Source: an uncultured archaeon (GTDB lineage Archaea; Thermoproteota; Nitrososphaeria; Nitrososphaerales; CALBXV01). Taken from it: DNA of 13,433 nucleotides. The DNA is taken from the NCBI GenBank assembly GCA_937890045.1, contig CALBXV010000244.1, positions 1-13,433 on the forward strand, given 5' to 3'. Of the stretch, positions 1 through 8,900 are shown in pieces (the first letter of the stretch is position 1; every line of letters starts with the position of its first letter). Under the pieces are notes generated by a model. The model was not told the DNA's origin, searched no databases, and saw nothing but the letters and a program-made list of their open reading frames with translations. The position numbers and the translations under genes were made by a program.

Positions 1-2
1 TC

Positions 3-410
3 CGTAAGGAAGTAAAAAAAGAAGTGCAAAAGATATTTATAAAAGAAGAAACTTCTTCTAAACTTTCAAAAGTAGTTCCTAAACAGAAAACTAAAATTAA
101 AAAATCAAAAAAAGAAGTTAATTATACTACTAATGAAACTTTAAATAAAGTTTTAAATGAGACTGTAGGATTAAGTAAAAAAAGTTCAGAGTTTGACGAA
201 TATCCAACTGTAACTGGTAAACCATTTGATTCGAGTAGAGCAAAAGAACTTATGGGCTACGGTAAAACAGAAGAACAAAAACGAGATATGGCGGCAGTAG
301 ATACTTTACAGAAAGCAGGAGTTACATCAAAACAAGTACCAGAACACATTACAGATGCGTTGACACGAGATTATAGTGGGTTAATGAACGCGATAAATAA
401 GAAGAAATAA
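3..410 (+). CDS. Lys-rich protein of unknown function, 5' end cut by the window
   Basis: The reading frame is open to the left edge, so the true start probably lies outside. A GTG at 24 with AAGGA at 6-10 is a possible internal start, but the Lys/Glu-rich composition continues upstream of it, which favours a truncated gene. The visible 135 or so residues split into a low-complexity basic N-terminal half rich in Lys, Ser and Thr, probably disordered, and a more ordered C-terminal half with a helix-like end (TRDYSGLMNAI) and a KKK tail. The stop at 408-410 is 1 nt before the gp25 start, so the two are almost certainly co-transcribed and probably translationally coupled. I do not recognise the family. 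Position just before gp25 suggests a small baseplate or hub component or an assembly factor; that is inference from context only. Confidence 0.8.
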   Translation, partial: RKEVKKEVQKIFIKEETSSKLSKVVPKQKTKIKKSKKEVNYTTNETLNKVLNETVGLSKKSSEFDEYPTVTGKPFDSSRAKELMGYGKTEEQKRDMAAVDTLQKAGVTSKQVPEHITDALTRDYSGLMNAINKKK

Positions 411-411
411 A

Positions 412-837
412 ATGGCTAGTGCAAAAGAAATAGATTTTGATCCAAATGCGTATGTCGGATTATCATTTCCTTTAAGAAGAAGTGCTACTTCTGATTTTGA
501 ACAAACAAAAAATACATTGGAAGCGGCAAAACATAATATTAAAAATTTACTTTTAACACATATTGGAGAAAGAGTTGGCCAACCAGAATTTGGAAGTAAT
601 TTGAGAGCAATATGTTTTGAACAAATAAATGATGAATTACCAACTAAAGTTGATGAAGAAGTTAGAAAATCTATTAACACCTGGTTACCATATATTATTG
701 TTGAAAGTATAAATACTTTGACAGAAGATGGAGATGAGAATAGAATTATTGTTGAGATTCAATTTTCTACAAGTTTGAATCCTGAGTCAATTGAACAAAT
801 TAGGGTAGATGCGAGTTATACCGCAAGACGAATTTAG
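412..837 (+). CDS. gp25: Baseplate wedge protein, gp25-like (IraD/Gp25 family)
   Basis: A 141-residue protein, close to the usual size of T4 gp25 and phage P2 gpW. Family hallmarks visible are GLSFPL at residues 16-21, a long helix, the GER motif at 52-54 followed by EFGSNL at 59-64, and a C-terminal strand pattern ending in a beta-rich segment (IIVEIQF). In T4, gp25 sits at the centre of the wedge, binds gp6 and gp53, and contacts the first sheath ring, so it nucleates sheath polymerisation. The GER/EFG region is the conserved core of the fold. The start ATG is 1 nt after the previous stop, with only a weak purine-rich stretch (AAGAAG) as ribosome-binding site. The TAG stop overlaps the AGGAG that serves the next gene. 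Order 25 then 6 is typical of contractile tails. Family assignment is confident from sequence; its exact contacts here are inferred. Confidence 0.93.
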   Translation: MASAKEIDFDPNAYVGLSFPLRRSATSDFEQTKNTLEAAKHNIKNLLLTHIGERVGQPEFGSNLRAICFEQINDELPTKVDEEVRKSINTWLPYIIVESINTLTEDGDENRIIVEIQFSTSLNPESIEQIRVDASYTARRI

Positions 838-847
838 GAGTAATTAA

Positions 848-2839
848 ATGTCTCGTACAAGTACAAAAAAGAATGTAACAAAACAAGTAAATTATTTAAA
901 TAAAGATTTTAATGATTTTAGAAATAATCTTATAGAGTTTGCTAAAGTATATTTTCCAAATACATATAATGATTTCAATGAGGCATCACCTGGTATGATG
1001 TTTATTGAAATGGCGGCATATGTTGGTGATGTTCTTTCTTATTATATTGATTCACAATTTAGAGAATCGTTACTTGCATATGCAGAAGAAAAGAAAAATA
1101 TTTATAATATAGCACAATCATTTGGATATACACCAAAAGTTACATCACCGTCAACTACAGTATTAGATGTGTTTCAGACAGTTCCTGCATTAAATAGTAA
1201 ACCAGATTATCGGTATGCACTAACTGTTAAATCTGGTATGCAAGTCACTTCAACATCTACAGGAAAAACTTTTAGAACTTTAGAAGATTGTAATTTTAAA
1301 TTTTCAAGTTCTTATGATCCACGAGAAGTAACAATATTTGAAACGGATAGTGGTGCACCAACAAAATTTTTATTAAAGAAAAGAGTAAGAGCCGAAAGTG
1401 GAACGGTAACTTCAGAAACTTTTACTTTTACAACGGCAGAAAAATATACTCAAATTAAATTAGCTAATGCAAAAATAATAGAAATTATTTCTGTAACTGA
1501 TAGTGCTGGAAATTTATGGTATGAAGTTGATTCTCTTGCAAGAGATACGATTTTTGAAGATATGGAAAATAATTCTACTAATGATCCAACATCAGTAATT
1601 AATAGTGAGACTGCTCCATATCTGTTAAAATTGAAAAAAACATCTCGTAGATTTACAACGTATATTGATACGGAAGATAAAACTACTTTAAGGTTTGGGG
1701 CAGGTACATCAGCTAATGCTGATGAAGAAATTATTCCAAATCCAGATATGGTTGGTTCTGCTTTACCTGGTAGTCCAAGTAAACTTACATCAGCGTTTGA
1801 TCCAAGTAATTTTTTGAAAACTAAAACTTTTGGGTTAGCACCATCTAATACTACATTAACTGTTAAGTATGCGTATGGTGGTGGTGTAGATGATAATGTT
1901 GTGTCAAATGATATTACTGCTATTTCAGGTGTTAGTTATGAAATTCAAGATTCTACTTTATCTGCGGCGTTAGTACAAAATGCAAAAGACTCTGTAGCTG
2001 TTAATAATGTTAAACCAGCCACGGGTGGATCTGCTGGTCAATCAATTAGGGAAGTTAAAGAAACTGCATTAGCGTATTTTCAAGCACAAAGTAGAGCTGT
2101 TACTAAAGAGGATTATATAGTTAGAGCATATTCTATGCCTCCAAAATATGGTAATATTGCAAAAGTTCATTTAGTACAAGATGATCAATTAAATGAAAAG
2201 GTAGGTGTTGCTGAATTAGAGAATGTAGTAACTCAAGAAGATGTTGATAATCAAAGAACAATAAAATCATTACAAGTTAGAACACCCAATCCACTTGCTA
2301 TGAATATGTATACATTAGGGTTAAATTCACTTAGAAAATTGGAAATAGTAAATCAAACTGTTAAAGAAAATTTAAAAACATATTTAGGTCAGTTTAGATT
2401 AGCAACTGATGCTGTTAATATTAAAGATGCGTATGTAATCAATATTGGTATTAAGTTTGCAATTTTAACTAAAAATGGATATAATAAAAATGATGTATTA
2501 TTACAATGTGTTGCTAGCGTAAAAGATTTTTTTGATATGGATAGATGGCAAATAGGACAACCAATTATTATGTCTGATATAGCATATGAATTGTCATTAG
2601 TAGACGGGGTGTCATCAGTTGTACCACCTAAAGATAATAATCCAAGTACATTACCTATTTTAATAACAAATAAATATAAAGTAGAAGATGGTTATTCGGG
2701 TAATTTTTATGACATTGAGAGTGCATTAATTGAAGGCATTGTATATCCAGCATTAGACCCAAGCATTTTTGAAATAAAATATCCTAATTCAGATATAGAA
2801 GGAAAAGTTCTTGGTGATAACTTAGGAGCGGGAGATTAA
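848..2839 (+). CDS. gp6: Baseplate wedge protein, gp6-like (baseplate J family)
   Basis: 663 residues, nearly the same as T4 gp6 (660). The N-terminal part (about 15-100) has the helical pattern typical of phage gp6/J proteins, including ASPGMMFIEMAAYVGD and YYIDSQFRESLL. A beta-rich middle (about 100-390) is followed by the baseplate-J core signature REVKETALAYFQAQSRAVT at 401-419, then KEDY at 420-423. The C-terminal region (about 520-610) carries the alpha/beta J-C pattern, with FFDMDRWQIGQPI and a DIAYELSLVDGVSSV-type ending. In T4, gp6 dimers form the continuous ring of the inner baseplate and change shape when the sheath contracts; gp7 and gp25 bind to them. The start is supported by AGGAG at 836-840, 7 nt before ATG, overlapping the gp25 stop. 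The protein looks complete. Confidence 0.94.
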   Translation: MSRTSTKKNVTKQVNYLNKDFNDFRNNLIEFAKVYFPNTYNDFNEASPGMMFIEMAAYVGDVLSYYIDSQFRESLLAYAEEKKNIYNIAQSFGYTPKVTSPSTTVLDVFQTVPALNSKPDYRYALTVKSGMQVTSTSTGKTFRTLEDCNFKFSSSYDPREVTIFETDSGAPTKFLLKKRVRAESGTVTSETFTFTTAEKYTQIKLANAKIIEIISVTDSAGNLWYEVDSLARDTIFEDMENNSTNDPTSVINSETAPYLLKLKKTSRRFTTYIDTEDKTTLRFGAGTSANADEEIIPNPDMVGSALPGSPSKLTSAFDPSNFLKTKTFGLAPSNTTLTVKYAYGGGVDDNVVSNDITAISGVSYEIQDSTLSAALVQNAKDSVAVNNVKPATGGSAGQSIREVKETALAYFQAQSRAVTKEDYIVRAYSMPPKYGNIAKVHLVQDDQLNEKVGVAELENVVTQEDVDNQRTIKSLQVRTPNPLAMNMYTLGLNSLRKLEIVNQTVKENLKTYLGQFRLATDAVNIKDAYVINIGIKFAILTKNGYNKNDVLLQCVASVKDFFDMDRWQIGQPIIMSDIAYELSLVDGVSSVVPPKDNNPSTLPILITNKYKVEDGYSGNFYDIESALIEGIVYPALDPSIFEIKYPNSDIEGKVLGDNLGAGD

Positions 2840-2843
2840 TTAG

Positions 2844-3959
2844 ATGCATTATTTTATATTTCCAGACAAAGATACAACTTTATATGAAGCCAGTTCAAGT
2901 ATAAATGCTGGTATGGATGAGATTCTTGAAATAAGAAAAGATGTTAATGACGCGGCAACTATTAAAAGAGTTTCAAGAGCTCTTCTCAAATTTGATTTAA
3001 ATCATATATCACAATCAGTTTCAGATGGAAAAATACCAAAACCTAATTTGACAGGTTCGAGATATTTTCTTAATTTATTTGATGCACATCCTACATCTTT
3101 AGCAATGTCGCAAAGTCTTTATGCATATCCAGTAAGTCAAAGTTGGAATGTGGGTGATGGTAAGTTACACGATGATCCAGTAACTACGGAAGGTACAAGT
3201 TGGATATATAAAGATGGTAAAACTGATGGAACATTATGGTATTCACCGATGAGTTCTTCAGGTGCTACTTGGCATAGTGGTAGTGGATATGAAGCATCAC
3301 AATCTTTAAATAATGAAACACGGGATATAAGAATGGATGTTACTGATATTGTAAATACGTGGTTTGCAGGAACAGTTCCAAATGAAGGATTTATAGTTAA
3401 AAGAAGTGGTAGTGTTGGAAATACAGATTCCGGTTCTGATGAAGGCAGTTCAGATAGATTAGGTAATTTAGCATTCTTTTCAAGAGATACACATACTAAA
3501 TATCCTCCAACATTAGAAGTTGTATGGGATGATTCTACTTGGACAACTTCTTTATCAGAATTGACTGGTTCTGCGTTAGAAGATGTTGTTATTTATATGA
3601 AAGGATTAAGACCTAAATATAACGAAAAATCTAAGGTTAGATTTAGACTTGTTGGTAGAGAAAGATTTCCTACAAAAACATATTCAACTACACCATCTAA
3701 TTTAACTGTAAAATATTTACCAAGTGGTAGTACATTTTATTCTATAAGGGATGCGGAAACAGATGATGTTATTGTTCCATTTGGTTCTGGTTCAAAAGTA
3801 AGTTGTGATGGTAGTGGTAACTATTTTAATGTATGGTTAGATGGATATCAACCTGAAAGGTATTATAGATTGTTATTTAGGTTTATTAGTGGAAGTGGAA
3901 CTGTTCATGAAATAGATCAGATTTTTGACGAAGGACATTCATTTAAAGTGTCACGATAA
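2844..3959 (+). CDS. DNRLRE-like beta-sandwich structural protein, putative fibre or peripheral baseplate part
   Basis: 371 residues in two probable beta-rich modules. Residues 1-230 show the order of blocks seen in DNRLRE / disaggregatase-related domains: ALLKFDL near 47, a YPVSQSW block near 95, GTSWIYKDG near 118, WHSGSGYE from 143, a DVTDIVNTW block, a GFIVKR strand, then FFSRD at 211-215 and PPTLEVVW from 221. Residues 235-371 form a second module with MKGLRPKY at 252 and QPERYYR at 336-342. DNRLRE domains are usual in large secreted cell-surface or polysaccharide-associated proteins. Here the domain is encoded between gp6 and the probable gp7 equivalent, so a virion surface role is likely. 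GGGAG at 2830-2834 lies 9 nt before the ATG. The stop overlaps the next start in TAATG. Domain call is by motif memory, without a profile search. Confidence 0.7.
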   Translation: MHYFIFPDKDTTLYEASSSINAGMDEILEIRKDVNDAATIKRVSRALLKFDLNHISQSVSDGKIPKPNLTGSRYFLNLFDAHPTSLAMSQSLYAYPVSQSWNVGDGKLHDDPVTTEGTSWIYKDGKTDGTLWYSPMSSSGATWHSGSGYEASQSLNNETRDIRMDVTDIVNTWFAGTVPNEGFIVKRSGSVGNTDSGSDEGSSDRLGNLAFFSRDTHTKYPPTLEVVWDDSTWTTSLSELTGSALEDVVIYMKGLRPKYNEKSKVRFRLVGRERFPTKTYSTTPSNLTVKYLPSGSTFYSIRDAETDDVIVPFGSGSKVSCDGSGNYFNVWLDGYQPERYYRLLFRFISGSGTVHEIDQIFDEGHSFKVSR

Positions 3960-4504
3960 TGCCGTATTCAAAAGAAGAACTAAAAACAGTTGATTTTTAT
4001 CAAGATTTTGTTGGTAGATTACGTACTGAATATTTAAATCAATTGAAAGATTCAGCTACTAATAATAATTTTAGAAGTGATATAGTTGATTTATATTCAT
4101 TCGAAGATATTTTTACTGGTAATGGTATAGAAGACGTAGTAGTTACTGATACAGTTTATAAAGATTATATAAATGAAGACCAACAAAAATTACAATCAAT
4201 AAAATCTAAAAGTGATTATCCATTGTATACAAAAGGTAAACTTTTAGATACAGTTTTAGATAGAACTATGACTGAATTACTGGAAGTTAAATTTATAGAA
4301 ACGTTACCTGAAGGACTTGAAAATGGTGATGTAGTAAGTAATACAGATCCAACTGATTTTAATAAATGGTTAATAGAAAGTTATCAAAAAAGATTATATC
4401 CTGATTTAGCTACTTTCTTTGCAAGTGATTATGCATTTGATGAGGTTACTTCAATAGAACAAAGTATTATTGATGGAATACCTGATGGTGATTTAATAGA
4501 TTAA
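3959..4504 (+). CDS. Conserved-looking baseplate-region protein of unknown function
   Basis: 181 residues, acidic, mostly helical in appearance, with no signal peptide or membrane segment. Its ATG overlaps the preceding stop by one base (TAATG) and has no Shine-Dalgarno sequence of its own, so it is probably made by translational coupling and in a fixed ratio to the DNRLRE-like protein. Compact motifs that look like family signatures are VYKDYINEDQQ near residues 66-76, YPLYTKGKLLDTVLDR from 87, KRLYPDLATFF from 144 and the C-terminal IPDGDLID. I do not recognise a named family. The tight coupling and position inside the wedge gene run suggest a small wedge subunit or an assembly partner of its neighbour; this is inference. 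Confidence 0.8.
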   Translation: MPYSKEELKTVDFYQDFVGRLRTEYLNQLKDSATNNNFRSDIVDLYSFEDIFTGNGIEDVVVTDTVYKDYINEDQQKLQSIKSKSDYPLYTKGKLLDTVLDRTMTELLEVKFIETLPEGLENGDVVSNTDPTDFNKWLIESYQKRLYPDLATFFASDYAFDEVTSIEQSIIDGIPDGDLID

Positions 4505-4516
4505 AATGGAAAAATT

Positions 4517-5911
4517 ATGGCAAGTACATTATCAGAAAAAGACAAAGAACTTTTACAAATAAGGGGGTCGAAGACCTTTGATTTTACAGATCCAAAATTT
4601 TCATATTTAGGACAAAGATTTAGTGAAGATAGTAGAGATTTTGTAGAAGTATACATTTATGATACTAATGAGAATTTTATAGAAAGTTCTGTAGTAGATT
4701 CTGTAGATTATGAATTAGATACAGATGATACTGTAAAATTAAAAACTGGAACTATATTAAGAAAGTTGGGTTATGATAGAGGTCGTTATGTAGTAAAATA
4801 TAAATTTTTAAGAAAATTAGCGGGTGATTATCAAAATGTTTTAGTTTATGCGGATGGTACAATATTTAATCCACCTGAAGGAGTTGACTCAAATGAAAAT
4901 GGTAATGTAGCTATAGACCCAAATGGTGAGATGTTTGAAAGAACTACTCATAAACAATTATTTTTAAGAGAATATAAATATTTTATTCATAAAATATCAC
5001 CATCAAGAAAAGAAATAAGACTTGCAACTCAAGAGATACACAACGAAAGATATTTACAAGATTTTTTTTATTTACAAAAACAAAAGAAAAAAGTAGCCTC
5101 TACTGGAGATACTACAAGTATTATAAAATTTAATAGTAATAATTCTAAAGAGGGTGAAAGTTTAATTATGGAATTACCACCCGAACAAACATTTTTACCT
5201 CAAATGGTCGGTGGTGAAATTAGATTAAATGGTGCATTTTTACACTCGTACATAGCTACTCAGGCATCAATAGAAAATATTGGTAATATAGAAACTCGAC
5301 TGGAAGAAATAGAAAGTGGTGATGAATTTCAAGCTAATTTTTATATTTCTAATATACAAGCGGCTGAACATAAAAGAGGTGATTTACATTTTGTAAAAAT
5401 ACTTGAAACATTTAAAGATGGTAAGTTACCAACAGATATGACTGGAGTTTATCGTAATTTATCACAAAATAAATTACCAGGAAATGTGAGTTATGAAAGT
5501 ATTTCTGCAATTACAAATTTAGGTGATGACTTTTTAAAACCACCAGTATTTCAGTATCGGCGCGATTTTGATAAAAAACCTGTAATTGTATTGAAAAGTA
5601 ATTCAATTAAACCAGATACAGCAACTACATATCATTGGATATTTGGTGGATATGATAAAGATGATAGTGCGTACAACCACTACCGCGGAAAGGTTTGGAA
5701 TGCAGTAACAAATCAAGATTTAGATATTCTAAATACAGATGCTGATCCTAATACTCCACTTGAATTTAAAGCGGATAATGAAGCAGGTAGAACTGTTAGA
5801 ATTAGATTGAGAAGTAAAGATTGTCATTATCATGTTAAATTACGTATAACTAATCAAAATAATCAAGAAAATACATTACACTTACCAGCGTGTATTGAAA
5901 CTACAAGTTAA
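4517..5911 (+). CDS. 464-residue baseplate-region structural protein of unknown function
   Basis: Residues about 20-115 look like a small beta-sandwich that opens after a short helix (DFTDPKFSYLG), contains repeated strand patterns (VEVYIYDTNENFIE; KLKTGTILRKLGYDRG) and ends in KYKFLRKLAGDY. A charged, Lys-rich helical stretch (about 165-195) leads into a second beta-rich part. The C-terminal third has aromatic-rich YHWIFGGYDKDD near 373 and AYNHYRGKVW at 385-394. Only two cysteines are visible, both near the end. The start at 4517 is chosen over an ATG at 4506, which is in another frame and stops after 18 codons; GGAAAA lies just upstream. No named family is recognised. Position directly before the giant tail protein suggests a wedge or adaptor subunit. 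Two islands of G/C-rich codons (4562-4576 and 5669-5698) break the otherwise A/T-ending codon use. Confidence 0.8.
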   Translation: MASTLSEKDKELLQIRGSKTFDFTDPKFSYLGQRFSEDSRDFVEVYIYDTNENFIESSVVDSVDYELDTDDTVKLKTGTILRKLGYDRGRYVVKYKFLRKLAGDYQNVLVYADGTIFNPPEGVDSNENGNVAIDPNGEMFERTTHKQLFLREYKYFIHKISPSRKEIRLATQEIHNERYLQDFFYLQKQKKKVASTGDTTSIIKFNSNNSKEGESLIMELPPEQTFLPQMVGGEIRLNGAFLHSYIATQASIENIGNIETRLEEIESGDEFQANFYISNIQAAEHKRGDLHFVKILETFKDGKLPTDMTGVYRNLSQNKLPGNVSYESISAITNLGDDFLKPPVFQYRRDFDKKPVIVLKSNSIKPDTATTYHWIFGGYDKDDSAYNHYRGKVWNAVTNQDLDILNTDADPNTPLEFKADNEAGRTVRIRLRSKDCHYHVKLRITNQNNQENTLHLPACIETTS

Positions 5912-5916
5912 ATAAT

Positions 5917-8900
5917 ATGGCATCATATATAACAATACCACAAATATTAAAAACAGCGGCTACTGAAACAAAACCTGGTGCTATTAGAGTAGTAAGTGGT
6001 TTAAGCAATGTTGAAGGAAAATATGTTGGATTTTCTGATATTCCAATAAAATTAACACTTTCAGAGGATTTACGTGATCCTTTATCACTACCTGTAGATA
6101 GTCAGATTATTTGGACATTACATAAAATTGGTTCTTTTGCAGTTATGAAAACTGAAACTCAATCAGCACTTTCTCCAATTGAATTTACAATTGTTGGAAC
6201 TGATTTAGAATCAGTTGGTACTGATTCAATGACAGGACAACCAAAACAAGTTACTGGTGGACTTTTGGTAAAATTAGAAGTTATACCTTCTGAAGATGAA
6301 GACCCAGCTCATACTTATACTCTTGAATTTGAAATGAAAAAGACTACTATAAGAGTTAATGACCTTGATGTAATTCCAGTTTACAGACCTTTTATTGCGG
6401 GTATTACAAAAGTAGATGGTAATAAAATTCATATAAACCAAAATTGGGATGCATTTGAAAAAAGATTACAACCATATGCATCAATGAAGAAACCACAAGA
6501 TAGTTTTGATTCGTGGACAATATCTTATAAACATTTAGATAAAAGAGATTTAAATACTTATTTACATTTTGGTGATGATAATTTGTTATTAGTTACCAAT
6601 ACAAAAACTGATATAACTACTTTTCCTGAAATACCATATTCTGTTATTTATAAATTATATGAACCATTATCAGACGATATAGAAGAGAAAGATAAAACAT
6701 TTGTAGTCAGAGAAATGTTACCTGAACTTACAAAAACAATTGAATTAGTTCCATACGATCAAGAAGATGAAGATGTTTTAGTTTTAAGAAAACCAGATGC
6801 ATCACAAGTTGATTCTCCTGTAACAAATCGTTCAACTACATTCAAAAGTTATTCTGAGTTAACAACTACAGACAGTAAACTTAAAAAGGAAATAGAAGAT
6901 AAATTTTTAACAGGTAGTTTACATCCAACTGAATTAAATATTGATTATACTAATTATGATAATTATGTAAATTTTTCTTCGGCAGAAAAGAGATTAAAGA
7001 ATTTTAAATATAAAATAGAGAAAATTGAAACTTATACACAAGAAAGTTCATCTTTAGTTGGTGTTACAAATGCTAATGCAGATTTAAAGATGTGGGATGA
7101 TAGAATTAGAGATACTAAAAATAATTTTGATGATTATGAAAAATATTTATATAATATAAGTTCTTCTTATGAATCAAGTTCTATGGGTGAATTTTTTGAT
7201 ACAACTTGGCCTAAAACAGGTAGTGGAACTTATTTTGATCCATATAAACCTGTTAGTTCTTCAAATAGTTTATTTACAAGTTGGTATGGTTCAACGGTAG
7301 ATAAAACTGGTCAATTATATAGTGCTTCATTATATGATAAAGAAAATCCAAATAGATTGGTTAATTTATTGCCAGCACACGTTAAAGATGATGTGAGAAA
7401 TGAGCAATTTTTAGATTTTATTGATATGATGGGTCATCACTTTGATGTAATTTGGACATATACTAAAGCGTTATCGGACATAACTGATAGACAAAATGAT
7501 TTATCAAAAGGATTTTCTAAAGAGTTAGTATTCAGTTTAGCACAATCACTTGGTTGGAATATAAAAGATGGTACGGATTTACTCGGATTAGAAAGAGTTG
7601 GATTTGGTCAAAAATTAAGTGGAACTTCATATTCGTTGTATACTTCTGGTTCACTTGATTCTCCAGGTGAGGGGGATATTTCTAAAGAGATAACTAAAAG
7701 ATTAATATCGAGTATGCCATTTTTGTTAAAAACAAAAGGCACCATTACATCGTTAAAAGGAATATTGAGTTGTTATGGTATTCCAAGTACAATTCTTAGA
7801 GTAAGAGAATATGGTGGGTTACAAAAAAAGAATAATAAAGCTAATTTTGAAATAACAAGAAAATTTACAAAAGCATTAGGGTTTAGAAGTTCACAGTATA
7901 TAAGAACAACGTGGGTAAATGATACTAATAGTAGTAGGAAACCAGATACAGTAGAATTTAGATTTAAATCCCCAACAGGTTCTGATCAAATATTAGTTCA
8001 GAAAGATACAAAATGGGCTATTAAATTAAAAGATAATGGTTCTACAGATAATTATGGAAGTGTAGCTTTTATGTTATCAGGCGATAGTGGATATCAAGAA
8101 ATAACTTCTTCTCAATTACCAGTTTATGATAATGAATTTTATTCAGTAATGTTGAAAAAAACAAAAATGGGTGAACAATTATTTAGTTATCCAAGTTTTG
8201 AAACAGGTTCTTTATTTAATCCGCCTTTTTTAACAGATACAGATAGTGCGGTAAATGGTACATTAGCAATAGTAAGTTCATCAATTGAACCTATTGGAGT
8301 TCGAACTGGAACAAAAGCTATAAAACATACTAATACTTCAAAAAATGATGCATCATATACTTTATTATTTAAAGATGACCCTGTTAATACAAGTTACAAC
8401 GCATCAGTAACAAGTGTATCACAATTTGATACTGTTATGTTTTCTGCGTTTGCAAAAGCTTCAGCGAGCAAGGTTGATTCAGTAGTAAGTTTAAGAATTT
8501 ATGAATTAGATTCTAATGAAAATGTTGTTAATTGGGATGATGAAACACTTTATACGCTACAAGATGGTGGAACTAAAACATCTGAAAAAATTGGGGTAGA
8601 TGAAGCCGAATGGAAACAAGTTCAAGTTCAAAAAACAGTAAAATTTCCAAATACATCAAAACTTGGTATACAATTTAGAAATGAAAAACCAGAATCTGTA
8701 GTTTATTGGGATGATGTATCTGTAAGAAAAACATCTGCTAATACGGATACTATAACAGATGTTTTTAATTATGAATTATTTGTAAAGAAATATGATTCTG
8801 GTGTTGATAGAATTATACATTCTTCTAAATCTAATTTAATAGTAAGTGGTTCAACAAACCACACAGTTTCGTCATCTTACAATGCAGCATGGACGGGTAG

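Noticed and set aside
381..680. Open frame on the - strand opposite gp25
   Set aside because: It lies fully opposite a clear gp25 gene, its protein is Cys/Ser/Leu-rich as expected from an antisense AT-rich frame, and no ribosome-binding site or family motif is seen.
4506..4562. ATG just upstream of the 464-residue gene
   Set aside because: It is in a different frame and stops after 18 codons. The ATG at 4517 opens the long, coherent protein.
5062..5069. Run of eight T as a possible slippage or frameshift site
   Set aside because: The frame continues unbroken across it (Asp-Phe-Phe-Tyr) and no alternative downstream frame of useful length begins there.
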